DNA of 45,305 nt from assembly GCA_003166375.1 (NCBI GenBank), contig PMVZ01000249.1:8247-53551 (forward strand), in the 5' to 3' direction. The notes under the pieces are model-generated. The model made no database searches, was not told the origin of the DNA, and saw nothing but the letters and a program-made list of their open reading frames with translations. Made by a program: the position numbers and the translations under genes. Within the stretch, counting starts at the first letter, position 1; each line of letters starts with the position of its first letter. This document shows positions 8,477-17,265 of the stretch, in pieces. Origin of the DNA: Acidimicrobiaceae bacterium. GTDB taxonomy: Bacteria > Actinomycetota > Acidimicrobiia > Acidimicrobiales > Bog-793.

Positions 8477-9507
8477 GCGCGACCAGTGCTTCCGACAACC
8501 CTCGCACCCACAGGTCTCGCCGCTTCAGGCCGGACCGTGACGTCGTCGAGTGGCAGGGTGCCTACAGGCGCTACGACGTGGTCAAGGAGGTCTTCGTCTC
8601 CTTCCTTGTCGTGCTTGTCTTGGTGGTCGTCTGTGCCGTCGTGTTCTCGTCGCCCGACGAGCACCCGGTGACCGTGAAATCGTGGTCGAACGCTGCCCCA
8701 GTGGACTTCGCCCAGACTGCGATGACCGAGCTCGACGGAACCAGCGGCGTTGCGACCTACGGGCCGCCGTACACGCACACAGCGGGTGCAGGACAAATGC
8801 TCGGCCCGATCTCGATCGAGCGGACTGCCGGAGTCAGGATCCCTATCAACACAGCCCAAGACTTCGTGTTGAAGCCGCTTGCGACACTGCCGGACCGCCC
8901 AGCTCTCGACGTTGCTCTCGCCGAGTACCGAGACGCTTCGGCTGCGCAACGGGCAAGTTGGGATGCCGCCTACGAGAACGTGGTCGCCCACGCGACTTTC
9001 TCCAATGGCCAGCTTGTAGTGAAGGGCGGCCCTTACGGCCCGGTGGGAGTCCTGATCGGCAACCTCGAGTCGATGGCGCGCAGCGGAGCCCTTGACGGGG
9101 CGCTTCTCGCCTCGCCCCAGCTGTACGCGACCAACTACGCCAATCCGTTGCTGTTCATCGCGGACGGCACATATCTGGCAGATCAGGCAGGCCTGCGTCA
9201 TCTCCAGGGAGATCAATGGGGCATGATGAACGAGACCGGGAACTTCCCCGGCCAGGCGTGGCTGTGGCTCTACACCTTGTGGTACCAGGTCCCTCCGATG
9301 AAAACCTCGTCCAACGGAGACGTCGAGGTGTGGGCGATCATGATGGTGCTCACGGTGCTGCTGGCGCTGTTGCCGTTCATCCCCGGATTGAGGTCCATAC
9401 CGCGGCGGCTGGGCGTGTATCGCCTCATCTGGCGCGATCACTACCGCTCGCTAGGTCCCGACATCCTTTCGCAGATGCCTCCCGGTCGTCAGTCGCACCG
9501 CCGTTAA
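8473..9507 (+). CDS. Two-helix membrane protein with large extracytoplasmic domain, putative partner of cytochrome b
   Basis: I cannot assign a family. The start is ATG at 8473, overlapping the cytochrome b stop (ATGA). It has 344 residues: a basic N-terminus, helix 1 at about 39-59, an outside domain of about 225 residues with no haem-binding CxxCH and no iron-sulfur cysteines, helix 2 at about 286-304, and a basic cytoplasmic tail. The only cysteine lies in helix 1. The end of helix 2 and the following LPFIPGLRSIPRRLGVYRLI region remind me of the C-terminal ends of some cytochrome b partner subunits, but the PEWY quinol-site motif of PetD is absent. The overlapping start implies stoichiometric synthesis with the cytochrome. 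A new type of complex subunit is inference. Confidence 0.72.
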   Translation: MSATSASDNPRTHRSRRFRPDRDVVEWQGAYRRYDVVKEVFVSFLVVLVLVVVCAVVFSSPDEHPVTVKSWSNAAPVDFAQTAMTELDGTSGVATYGPPYTHTAGAGQMLGPISIERTAGVRIPINTAQDFVLKPLATLPDRPALDVALAEYRDASAAQRASWDAAYENVVAHATFSNGQLVVKGGPYGPVGVLIGNLESMARSGALDGALLASPQLYATNYANPLLFIADGTYLADQAGLRHLQGDQWGMMNETGNFPGQAWLWLYTLWYQVPPMKTSSNGDVEVWAIMMVLTVLLALLPFIPGLRSIPRRLGVYRLIWRDHYRSLGPDILSQMPPGRQSHRR

Positions 9508-9535
9508 GGTCGAAGGGGACCAGCGGAGGGCTCAG

Positions 9536-10228
9536 ATGGCTTTACGAGTGTTCTTGGTAGACGATCACGAGATCGTCCGAAGCGGCTTGCGGAGAATGCT
9601 CGAAGCCGACGGCGACATCGAGGTCGTCGGTGAGGCCGGAACCGCTGCAGAGGCGACCACACGAGGCATCGCGCTCGGTCCCGATGTGGCGGTGCTCGAC
9701 GTCCGGCTCCCGGACGGCGACGGAATCGAGGTCTGCCGTGAATTGCGCTCGCGATTGCCTGGAGTCCAGTGCCTGATGTTGACGTCGTTTGCCGACGACG
9801 AGGCCCTCTTTGCCGCCATCATGGCCGGAGCGTCCGGGTACGTGCTCAAGCAGATCCGAGGCAATGACCTGTTGGACGCCGTGCGTCGAGTCGGGCGAGG
9901 CGAGTCCCTCATCGACCCGTCGATGACAAAGCGTGTCTTCGACCGCCTCCGGGATGGGCCCAGTCGCGACGAACGCCTCGAGCGGCTCTCGGATCAAGAA
10001 CGGCGTGTTCTCGACCTCGTCGCCGAGGGTCTGACGAACCGGCAGATCGCCGACCGCCTCTACCTGGCGGAGAAGACGGTCAAGAACTATGTCTCGAGCA
10101 TGCTCTCCAAGCTCGGGATGGACCGGCGCAGCGAGGCTGCCGCCTACGCCGCCAGGCTGTCGGAACGCCAGAGCGCCAGGGAAGCAGCCAGGCGAGCCGA
10201 CGGTGGCGGCTTCGGGTCGGGCTCCTGA
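9536..10228 (+). CDS. DosR/DevR-like NarL-family response regulator
   Basis: This is a two-component transcription factor. The receiver domain has D9, D10, phospho-acceptor D55 (VLDVRLPDGDG), T83 and K105, each offset by one from mycobacterial DosR. The LuxR helix-turn-helix (about 150-205) carries GLTNRQIADRLYLAEKTVKN; K180, K183 and N184 match the DNA-contacting residues of DosR. By family knowledge DosR responds to hypoxia, NO and CO through haem kinases DosS/DosT; no kinase lies in the window, so this is an orphan here. It starts 28 bases after the membrane protein gene with a GGAGGG ribosome site, so it is likely the last gene of the cytochrome operon, which carries a matching DosR-like box. 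Confidence 0.9.
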   Translation: MALRVFLVDDHEIVRSGLRRMLEADGDIEVVGEAGTAAEATTRGIALGPDVAVLDVRLPDGDGIEVCRELRSRLPGVQCLMLTSFADDEALFAAIMAGASGYVLKQIRGNDLLDAVRRVGRGESLIDPSMTKRVFDRLRDGPSRDERLERLSDQERRVLDLVAEGLTNRQIADRLYLAEKTVKNYVSSMLSKLGMDRRSEAAAYAARLSERQSAREAARRADGGGFGSGS

Positions 10229-10265
10229 AGGTCGATGAACCAAGCCAGATGACCGAGCATTCGCA

Positions 10266-10901
10266 TCAAATTCCGAAGCCGGCTTCGCTCACTATCCTCT
10301 GCGCTTCCTCAGGGCCGCCCAGCGAGACTCTTGCGACCCGTTTCCGCCCGTAGAGGAACAACACGATCTCCTGGGCACCACCGCTGAGCACCGCACCTGG
10401 TTCCCCCCGGCGAGCGACGATCCGCCCTCCGTCGGGCCGCTCGAGCTCGAGCCCGACACCTTGGACCTTGCGGGTCAGTGCCCGGGACATCCGACCGAGA
10501 GCGGCCCAGAGGGCTGCGTCGAGTTGCGGGTCGTTTCTCGGCTCGGAACCGGGTGCCGCTCGGCGCACGTCTTCGGTGTGCACGAAGAGCTCGGCGGTAT
10601 TCGCGAGATCGTCGAGCGGCCGCCACAACAGAGGAGGCCCGGATCGCACCTTGGCCACGAGGCCCGCATAGCCATGGCGCGACAACGCGAACGCCATCGA
10701 TCCGGCAGTGAGCTTGGCAAAGGGTCCGCCGAGCAGGATACCGGGCATTGCAAGCGGGCGGCGCTCGCGCACGAACAGGTGAGCCGCGAGATCACGCGTG
10801 AGCCAGCCCTCGCAAAGTGTCGGCGCGTCTTCCCCGAACTCGGTCAGCACGTCACAAAGACAAGCCCTCTCTGAGCGAGCGGGGTGAGGTGCATGCACCA
10901 T
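10266..10901 (-). CDS. TIGR03085-type metal-binding protein (DinB/MDMPI fold)
   Basis: This is an actinobacterial protein of the mycothiol-dependent maleylpyruvate isomerase-like, DinB-related fold, usually about 200 residues; here 211. Recognisable parts are the N-terminal ARSERACLCDVLTEFGEDAP, the CEGWLTRDLAAHLFVRERRP helix with its candidate metal histidine, and ELFVHTEDVRRA with a second histidine. The start is ATG at 10901, or the next codon GTG at 10898, because AAGGAGG sits only 2 bases before the ATG and 5 before the GTG. It follows ogt by 56 bases on the same strand and probably belongs to the alkylation-repair operon. Its enzymatic role is unknown; thiol-dependent detoxification would fit. 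Confidence 0.8.
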   Translation of the reverse strand: MVHAPHPARSERACLCDVLTEFGEDAPTLCEGWLTRDLAAHLFVRERRPLAMPGILLGGPFAKLTAGSMAFALSRHGYAGLVAKVRSGPPLLWRPLDDLANTAELFVHTEDVRRAAPGSEPRNDPQLDAALWAALGRMSRALTRKVQGVGLELERPDGGRIVARRGEPGAVLSGGAQEIVLFLYGRKRVARVSLGGPEEAQRIVSEAGFGI

Positions 10902-10957
10902 GGCCTCCTTCGGAGTCGCGCCCTGTGACGGTAGCGCGAGCCACCAGGCCTCGGGCC

Positions 10958-11512
10958 TCAGTGCGGCTTCGCGTCGTTGCGCCCGGCCGCCGCCGCCTCG
11001 TGCTGCAGCAACCAGTCCTTCATCCAAAGGCCACCGCCGTAGCCGACGAGGCTTCCATTCGAGCCGATGACGCGGTGGCAAGGGAGCACTATCGCCAGCG
11101 GGTTCTTGTTGTTCGCCATGCCGACCGCCCTGCTCGCCCTCGGGTTGCCGATCCGGGCCGCCACGGACCCGTAGCTCTCGGTCTTCGCGAACGGAATGTC
11201 CGCCAGCGCCCGCCAGACCTGAAGTTGGAAGGCCGTCCCTGTCAACACGAGCGGGAGGTCGAAGCGTGTCAGGTTACCGGCAAAATACGCATCGAGCTGC
11301 TCAACGGCCTTGGCTAGCGGGACGCAGGCCGGCGTCGAGGCCGCAGTCGCATCGCGAGCGGCGAACGAGCCGGGGAGGTGAAGCTCGCGAAGGCCTGAGT
11401 CGTCGGCGACGAGAAGCATCTCGCCAATTGGCGCCTCGTAAGTGGTCCAGTAGATGGGTTGTCCGGTGCCTCCGGTGCCGGCAGCAGTTGCCTGCATGGC
11501 CCTGATTGTCAT
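10958..11512 (-). CDS. ogt: Methylated-DNA-[protein]-cysteine S-methyltransferase
   Basis: This suicide DNA-repair protein takes the alkyl group from O6-alkylguanine onto its own cysteine. The active-site motif PCHRVIG is present, preceded by the AVGMANNKNPLAIVLP segment, with the minor-groove-binding helix (FQLQVWRALADIPF...ESYGSVA) upstream. It has 184 residues from ATG at 11512, a normal length for the Ogt type. The ATG overlaps the stop of the Ada-AlkA gene (ATGA at 11512-11509), so repair of O6- and N3-alkyl lesions is translationally coupled. Expression is probably driven by the Ada-type activator encoded just upstream. Confidence 0.93.
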   Translation of the reverse strand: MTIRAMQATAAGTGGTGQPIYWTTYEAPIGEMLLVADDSGLRELHLPGSFAARDATAASTPACVPLAKAVEQLDAYFAGNLTRFDLPLVLTGTAFQLQVWRALADIPFAKTESYGSVAARIGNPRASRAVGMANNKNPLAIVLPCHRVIGSNGSLVGYGGGLWMKDWLLQHEAAAAGRNDAKPH

Positions 11513-13083
11513 GCCGCGTTCTCCTTTCTCGCCGTCCGGCGGCGGTCGCCCGTGTCCCGTCCGGAGCTCATCGGAGTGGACCACAAGTACTGCAGCGCAT
11601 ACGAGCGCCACGGCCGCCACGCCTCGGCCATCGATGCGGCGCTCAGCGCGTCACCCGGAAGCCCACGTGCCTCGAGGGCCCGCCGGACCCCGAGATCGCT
11701 CGGCAGGAACGCGTCGGGATCACCGAGCGCGCGGAGCCGGATGTAGGCCACGGTCCACGGCCCAATGCCGTCAATGGCGAGCAGCCGCTCGGCGACCGCG
11801 TCCCGGTCGGCACCGGCGTCGAGGACCACGTCTCCCGAAGCGAGGGCCGACGCGAGCACGATGACAGCTCTCGCCCGGCCGGCCGGCATCGGCAGCTGCT
11901 CCGGCGCGAGCGCTGCGATCACTTCTGCGCTCGGGAACAAGCACGTGAGCGAGCCATGAGCGTCCGCCAGCTTGCACCCGTGCTCGGCCGCAAGACGGCC
12001 TGCGACCGTACGGGCGCCGGCCACGCTCACCTGCTGGCCGAGGACCGCCCTGAACGCCAGCTCATCGCCATCGACGTGCCCTGGCGTCCTGAGGCCCGGC
12101 ATCGCCATGACCGACGGGCCGAGGACCGGATCGGCCCCGAGTGCCTCGACGACCGCGACCGGATCGGCATCGAGATCGAACAGCCGGCGGAGCCGGCGGA
12201 CGGCCGCCGTGAGGTCGCGGACGTCGTCGAGGGCGAGCAGGCACTGCAGATAGCCATGAGCACCGGCATCGACCCTGACCTCGGCTACGGCGGACCCGTT
12301 CGGCAGGGAGAGCGTCCGGCGGTAATGCTCAGCGTCACCCTCCTCGACTCCCGGGATCGCCCGCGCGGCGAGGAACCCGAAGAGCTGTGCCGGCTGGAGT
12401 GGGGGCCGGTACGCGAGCCTGAGGGCGATGACGCCGGGCGCGGCCCACGAAGCTCCACGCGCCCCACGCCGGGCGGCCGAGCGGGCCCTCAGCGCCATCG
12501 GCGCGAGGGCGAAGACCTCCTGGATCGTCTCGTTGAATTGGCGCACACTCGAAAAACCGGCCGCGAAGGCGATCTCGGCGGCACGGAGATCTGTCGTCTC
12601 GAGCAGGATCCGTGCCGTTTGAGCACGCTGAGCCCGGGCGAGGGCCAACGGGCCCGCACCCACCTCCGCGATGAGCAACCTGCTGAGATGCCTTTCGCTG
12701 TAGCCGAGCCGACGAGCCAGTCCCGGCACGCCGGCTCGGTCCACGACACCATCGGCGATGAGACGCATCGCGCGTCCCACGACATCGGCACGACGGTCCC
12801 AATCGGGTGAACCTGGGGTCGCGTCCGGCACACATCGCTTGCACGCGCGAAAGCCCGCCCGCTGCGCTGCTGCGGCGGTCGGGAAGAAGCGCACCCGCGT
12901 CGGTCGGGCCGGCGGTGACGCGCAGCTCGGCCGGCAGTAGATCCCCGTCGAGGTGACAGCCACGAAGAACCACCCGTCGAATCGGGCGTCGCGGCTCCGC
13001 ACCGCCAAGTACCGGGCGTCATCGTCGAGCGGCGCCGAGATCGCCGCCCTCGTCGGTTTGTCCCCGATCGTCGTGCCCCCCAT
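11509..13083 (-). CDS. alkA: Ada-AlkA fusion: methyl-sensing AraC regulator plus 3-methyladenine glycosylase
   Basis: This 524-residue protein combines the Ada N-terminal zinc/methyl-acceptor domain (C50, C54, C81, C84; C50 aligns with the methyl-accepting cysteine of Ada), an AraC helix-turn-helix (about 100-195, with LARRLGYSERHLSRLLIAEV), an AlkA N-terminal domain (about 215-330) and an HhH-GPD glycosylase. The glycosylase carries the hairpin IDGIGPWTVAYIRLRAL and the catalytic aspartate in FLPSDLG. By family knowledge, methylation of the first domain by methylphosphotriesters turns the protein into an activator, while the C-terminal part excises alkylated bases. The start is near 13083, next to a long upstream gap that should hold its promoter. 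It is followed by overlapping ogt and the TIGR03085 gene. Confidence 0.92.
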   Translation of the reverse strand: MGGTTIGDKPTRAAISAPLDDDARYLAVRSRDARFDGWFFVAVTSTGIYCRPSCASPPARPTRVRFFPTAAAAQRAGFRACKRCVPDATPGSPDWDRRADVVGRAMRLIADGVVDRAGVPGLARRLGYSERHLSRLLIAEVGAGPLALARAQRAQTARILLETTDLRAAEIAFAAGFSSVRQFNETIQEVFALAPMALRARSAARRGARGASWAAPGVIALRLAYRPPLQPAQLFGFLAARAIPGVEEGDAEHYRRTLSLPNGSAVAEVRVDAGAHGYLQCLLALDDVRDLTAAVRRLRRLFDLDADPVAVVEALGADPVLGPSVMAMPGLRTPGHVDGDELAFRAVLGQQVSVAGARTVAGRLAAEHGCKLADAHGSLTCLFPSAEVIAALAPEQLPMPAGRARAVIVLASALASGDVVLDAGADRDAVAERLLAIDGIGPWTVAYIRLRALGDPDAFLPSDLGVRRALEARGLPGDALSAASMAEAWRPWRSYALQYLWSTPMSSGRDTGDRRRTARKENAA

Positions 13084-13621
13084 GCCCCAAGTCTGTCAGG
13101 CACCGAGCCCTGAGTCTGGCGGAAATCGGACAGGGGCATCGACATCGCGCCCGCGGGCTGCTGCCCGAACCCGGTTTCGAAGGCACGGTTCCCAGATGAC
13201 GCGGTCCTAGCTGCAACTTCTTGCCACATTCGGGACCGCGAGCTGTCGAAGGCTTCGCGACGACATAGGTCCCGGGCGCGCTTTGCAACGCGGCCCCAGG
13301 ACCGGTGACACGTACCCGTTCGCCGCTCGCTATTGCACTGGACCAGGGCACCGCATATTTTGGAACACAGGCCATTGCGAGGCGACCCACTTGCCTCCAA
13401 CCCAGCCCAGCGTGAACAGGGTGAACAGGAGGGTGATTTACCAGCCTTTTCTCTTCACCGCAGGAGAAGTCCTGTTAGTGTTCCATGCGGGACCATCTTG
13501 CAGTATTCGCGCTATGGGGGCGAGAGCAACAGATTCGAACACTAATAGGGCCGGGTGTCTTCGTACCGGACACGGTCGCCCGTAATCCTTGCGATAAGTC
13601 TGGCACCGAAAGGGAGTTCGG
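13084..13621. other. Intergenic region between divergent ada-alkA and HD-GYP genes
   Basis: No coding sequence with normal codon use is visible on either strand in these 538 bases. The only repeat seen is a tandem 9-mer, GTGAACAGG, at 13412-13420 and 13421-13429. The region should hold the divergent promoters of both flanking genes. I looked for a c-di-GMP riboswitch ahead of the HD-GYP gene and did not see its conserved core. The composition in the right half is less GC-rich than the neighbouring genes. Confidence 0.5.
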
Positions 13622-15187
13622 ATGAATGGAGCATGCTTCAGCGTCGGACAGACCCTCGACGAAGCCAGCAAGCCAGAAGGCCCACCCGTGCTCAATAGGC
13701 ATTGTCTCGAGGCACTGCTTGAAGGCTCCAACGAGCAATTTGCCATCCTCGATCTCGAGGGTGTGATCAAGTTCACCGGCGGTGCCATGGACGCCCGTTT
13801 CGCTGATTGGAACGACGGTATGGTCGGCAGGAACGCCGCCGAGTTCCTGCAGCCGCGCAACCTCGAACGTGGTCGGGCGTTTCTCGCACGGTGCCTTTCA
13901 ACGAAGGGGATTACGCCACCGGAGGACTTCTGGCTCGAGCGCCCAGACGGCTCCGGGATCTGCCTACATCTGGTACTCAACAATCTTCTCGACGACCCGG
14001 CGATCGCCGGGATCGTCCTCACCGGCCGAAGGATCACCGAGCAGGTGAATCTCGAGCGAACCCGGGCCTACGCGAGTGCCGCCAACTCCGTGCTCGTGAA
14101 TGCCAACGACGAGACGGACCTGCTCAATCGGCTCTGCGAGGTCGTGGTGGAGGACAGCAGCTATCACCTCGCCTGGGTTGGCTTCACCGACCCCAGCCGA
14201 CCCCTTGGCGTTCGCCTGGTCGCCAGTGGCGGCAACTCTTCTGCCTACATCGAGGCGCTCGAGGTTCTGGCGGGAAACAACACCTATCCTGGCCCGTTCG
14301 CCTACGCCATCGAGACGCGCGAGCCCTTCGTCATCCAGGACCTGGCCGCGATGCCGGAAGTCTTGACCTGGCAGAGCCTTGCGCTGGACCACGGTTATCG
14401 AGCGCTTCTCGCGCTGCCGCTGTTCTTGAACAAGACGGACTACGGCGTCCTCGCCGTCTACTCCGAGCGGCCCCACGTCTTTACGCCCGATACGGTTCGC
14501 GTGCTCATCGATCTCGCGAAGGACATCGCCTACGGCATCGACTCACTCCGGAGCCGCAAGGAACGCGCAATCCTCCAGGCACGCTTCGACGGAAGTATTT
14601 CCGCGGCCGTACAGGCGGTCGTCATGGCCTCAGAGTTGCGCGACCCGTACACGGCGGGCCATCAACGCCAGGTTGCCCATCTCGCCGGCGCCATCGCCGT
14701 CGAGATGGGGATCGACCCCGAGGTGATCGCAGGCATCCGCGTCGGGGCGAGCATTCACGACGTCGGCAAGCTGATCGTGCCCGCCGAGATCCTCTCCAAG
14801 CCCGGCCCGCTCAAGGAGGCCGAGATGAATCTGGTCAAACTGCACCCCCAGGCCGGTTGCGACATCGTTTCCGGGATCGAGTTCCCGTGGCCCGTCCCCG
14901 AAATGCTGCTCCAGCACCACGAGCGGCTCGACGGCTCCGGGTACCCCCACGGGCTTCGCGGCGATGCGATCGTGATCGACGCGCGCATCATCGCGGTAGC
15001 AGACATCGTGGAGGCGATGTCCTCCGATCGTCCATACCGTCCGGCACTCGGGATCGAGGCTGCCCTCGCAACGGTCCGAGAGGGCCGCAACACTCTGTTC
15101 GACCCCGCTGTGGTCGAGGCGTGCTGCCTCTTGTTCGACGAGAAAGGCTTCAGTTTCAGCAGGCATGAAAGTGCGCGTCAGGCCTAG
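13622..15187 (+). CDS. PAS-GAF-HD-GYP cyclic-di-GMP phosphodiesterase
   Basis: This is a soluble signalling enzyme expected to hydrolyse cyclic di-GMP. A PAS-like domain (about 28-142, NEQFAILDLEGVIKF start) is followed by a GAF domain (about 150-310, with RALLALPLFLN and GVLAVYS) and a full HD-GYP domain (about 325-515). The HD dyad is at 379-380 (ASIHDVGK) and the GYP signature at 432-442 (HHERLDGSGYP). All metal-ligand motifs expected of an active enzyme are present. No GGDEF domain is fused. The start is ATG at 13622 with AAAGGGAG about 7 bases upstream. No membrane segment is visible, so the input is probably cytoplasmic. It appears to be transcribed alone. Confidence 0.9.
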   Translation: MNGACFSVGQTLDEASKPEGPPVLNRHCLEALLEGSNEQFAILDLEGVIKFTGGAMDARFADWNDGMVGRNAAEFLQPRNLERGRAFLARCLSTKGITPPEDFWLERPDGSGICLHLVLNNLLDDPAIAGIVLTGRRITEQVNLERTRAYASAANSVLVNANDETDLLNRLCEVVVEDSSYHLAWVGFTDPSRPLGVRLVASGGNSSAYIEALEVLAGNNTYPGPFAYAIETREPFVIQDLAAMPEVLTWQSLALDHGYRALLALPLFLNKTDYGVLAVYSERPHVFTPDTVRVLIDLAKDIAYGIDSLRSRKERAILQARFDGSISAAVQAVVMASELRDPYTAGHQRQVAHLAGAIAVEMGIDPEVIAGIRVGASIHDVGKLIVPAEILSKPGPLKEAEMNLVKLHPQAGCDIVSGIEFPWPVPEMLLQHHERLDGSGYPHGLRGDAIVIDARIIAVADIVEAMSSDRPYRPALGIEAALATVREGRNTLFDPAVVEACCLLFDEKGFSFSRHESARQA

Positions 15188-15267
15188 AGCCCGCAGGCAC
15201 CCGGCCTTGCACCGGCGAGAACCGCCCAGAGGCATGAAAGCAAGTCGCGGGTACTTATGCTGCCGGG

Positions 15268-15753
15268 ATGGGCAACCTGGTTGTGCGGCCGATGACCTCG
15301 GCCGAGTTCGAGGCCTTCCGGTCCCGGCTCGTCCGCGAATACGCCGCGGAGCACGTGCGCGCCGGCAACTGGACCGCGGACGAGGCAGAGGCCCGTTCAG
15401 CCGAGCAGACCGCCGAGCTCCTGCCCCAGGGCGTGGAGACCCCCGGCATGCTGCTGCTCATGGCCGAGACGGCCGGTGGCGAGCCCGTGGGACATCTCTG
15501 GGTGGCTCTCGAGCGCCGCCGCGGCTTTCCGGGTGCCTGGATCTACGCCATCGAGATCGCGCCGGACCAGCGCGGCAAGGGCTACGGCCGTGCGCTGTTG
15601 CTCGCCGCCGAGCAGGCGACGGCGCGGCGGGGGGTGGGAACGATCGGCCTCAACGTCTTCGGGCCGAACACGGCCGCCCGGAATCTCTACGAGTCGGCCG
15701 GCTACGAGATCGCCTCCCTGCAGATGCACAAAGAGCTGCCGCAGCCCGACTGA
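15268..15753 (+). CDS. GNAT-family N-acetyltransferase
   Basis: This is an acetyl-CoA-dependent acyltransferase of 161 residues. The diagnostic acetyl-CoA binding loop QRGKGYGRALL is near 110-120, preceded by the beta-4 strand AWIYAIEIAPD and followed by GLNVFGPNTAARNLYESAGYE, the classic C-terminal motif B. The acceptor substrate cannot be predicted. It lies between the HD-GYP gene and glutamate decarboxylase and has its own short upstream gap of 80 bases. A strong hairpin at 15790-15810 follows the stop. Confidence 0.88.
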   Translation: MGNLVVRPMTSAEFEAFRSRLVREYAAEHVRAGNWTADEAEARSAEQTAELLPQGVETPGMLLLMAETAGGEPVGHLWVALERRRGFPGAWIYAIEIAPDQRGKGYGRALLLAAEQATARRGVGTIGLNVFGPNTAARNLYESAGYEIASLQMHKELPQPD

Positions 15754-15789
15754 GCGACGTAGTCCTGGTTGCGACCGTTCATCGACTCG

Positions 15790-15810
15790 CTCGCCGCCAG
15801 CGGCGGCGAG
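15790..15810 (+). terminator. Strong hairpin after the GNAT gene, possible terminator
   Basis: The arms CTCGCCGCC and GGCGGCGAG form a perfect 9-bp stem around a 3-base AGC loop, 37 bases after the GNAT stop and 60 before the decarboxylase start. No T-run follows, so it is either a weak intrinsic terminator of a kind common in high-GC genomes or a structural element in the decarboxylase leader. Confidence 0.45.
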
Positions 15811-15870
15811 CACAGCGCCTGACCGCCGGGTCCGGCCCCCTACTGTTGGCTGAGACGAGGAGGTCCGATC

Positions 15871-17265
15871 GTGCCACTGCACCCTCACACGCCTGATCCC
15901 GGCAAGAACGACGAGCTGAGCTTCCGGCCGCAGTTCACCCAGCACGGGGAGGTCGGCGAGGTCCCGCGCCTGCGGCTTGCGGACAGGGGCATGCCTCCCC
16001 GGATCGCCTTCCAGATCATCCACGACGAGCTGATGCTGGACGGCAACGCTCGGCTCAACCTCGCGACGTTCGTGACGACCTGGATGGAGCCCGAAGCCGA
16101 GCTGCTGATGGCCGAATGCGCCTCGAAGAACATGATCGACAAGGACGAGTACCCGCAGACCGCAGAGATAGAACGACGGTGCGTGAACATCCTCGCACGC
16201 CTGTGGCACGCGGAAGGCTCCGGCGCCACCGGGTGCTCCACGACCGGGTCGAGCGAGGCGTGCATGCTCGGAGGCCTCGCCCTCAAGTGGCGCTGGCGAC
16301 AGCGGCGCAACCTCGCCGGGCTCCCGGCCGACCGGCCGAATCTCGTGATGGGAGCAAACGTCCAGGTCTGCTGGGAGAAGTTCTGCCGCTACTTCGACGC
16401 CGAGGCTCGCCTGGTGCCCGTTGGGCCCGAGACCGCCCATCTCACGCCGGAAAGCGCCGCGAAAGCGTGCGACGACAACACGATCGGGGTCGTGGCGGTC
16501 CTCGGATCGACCTACGACGGGGCTTACGAACCGGTGGCCGAGATCGCCGCCGCGCTCGACGCCCTCGCTGCAGGAGGCGGCCCTGACGTGCCAATGCACG
16601 TGGACGGGGCGTCCGGTGGGCTGGTGGCTCCGTTTCTCGACACCAAGCTCAGGTGGGACTTCCGGGTGCCGCGGGTCCAGTCCATCAACGTCTCGGGTCA
16701 CAAGTTCGGTCTCGTCTATCCCGGCGTCGGCTGGATCCTGTGGCGAGACGCCGAGGCCCTGCCGGAAGACCTCGTGTTCAAGGTCGACTACCTCGGCGGC
16801 GAGATGCCGACCTTCGCCCTGAACTTCTCCCGTCCGGGAGCCCAGGTGGTGGCGCAGTACTACAACTTCCTGCGCCTCGGTGCCACCGGATACCGCGAGG
16901 TCCAGGCAACCTGCCGGGACACGGCACAGTGGCTCGCTGCTGAGATCGAACGGCTCGGCCCGTTCACCCTCGTCTCCAGGGCCGAAGGCATCCCCGTGTT
17001 CGCATTTCGGCTGACAGACACCTTGCCCTACAGCGTTTACGACATCTCTGAAGCGCTCCGTTCCTTCGGTTGGCTCGTTCCTGCGTACACCTTGCCGCCA
17101 GCACTCGACGACGTGGCGGTGCTGCGAGTCGTCGTGCGCAACGGCTTCAGCCGGGACCTCGCGAAGATGCTCCTCGACAACCTGCAGACGGTGCTGAAGA
17201 GGCTGGCGACGTCGACTGGCCCGAACCGGGGACCGACAGAGGAGAAGGCGAGCTTCCACCACTGA
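15871..17265 (+). CDS. gadB: Glutamate decarboxylase (PLP-dependent)
   Basis: This enzyme converts glutamate to GABA and CO2, consuming a proton. It has 464 residues against 466 in E. coli GadB. The PLP lysine is K278 in NVSGHKFG, with upstream HVDGASGG (about 243-250) and GSSEACMLGG (about 126-135) typical of the family. The C-terminus ends in HH, as in acid-activated GadB where a terminal histidine closes the site at neutral pH. The start is GTG at 15871 behind GAGGAGG. There is no GadC-type antiporter in the window, so acid resistance is suggested but the export half is missing here. It is followed at 109 bases by a metallopeptidase. Confidence 0.95.
   Translation: MPLHPHTPDPGKNDELSFRPQFTQHGEVGEVPRLRLADRGMPPRIAFQIIHDELMLDGNARLNLATFVTTWMEPEAELLMAECASKNMIDKDEYPQTAEIERRCVNILARLWHAEGSGATGCSTTGSSEACMLGGLALKWRWRQRRNLAGLPADRPNLVMGANVQVCWEKFCRYFDAEARLVPVGPETAHLTPESAAKACDDNTIGVVAVLGSTYDGAYEPVAEIAAALDALAAGGGPDVPMHVDGASGGLVAPFLDTKLRWDFRVPRVQSINVSGHKFGLVYPGVGWILWRDAEALPEDLVFKVDYLGGEMPTFALNFSRPGAQVVAQYYNFLRLGATGYREVQATCRDTAQWLAAEIERLGPFTLVSRAEGIPVFAFRLTDTLPYSVYDISEALRSFGWLVPAYTLPPALDDVAVLRVVVRNGFSRDLAKMLLDNLQTVLKRLATSTGPNRGPTEEKASFHH

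Noticed and set aside
13300-13621. c-di-GMP riboswitch ahead of the HD-GYP gene
   Set aside because: The conserved GEMM core and GAAA-type tetraloop/receptor were not found.
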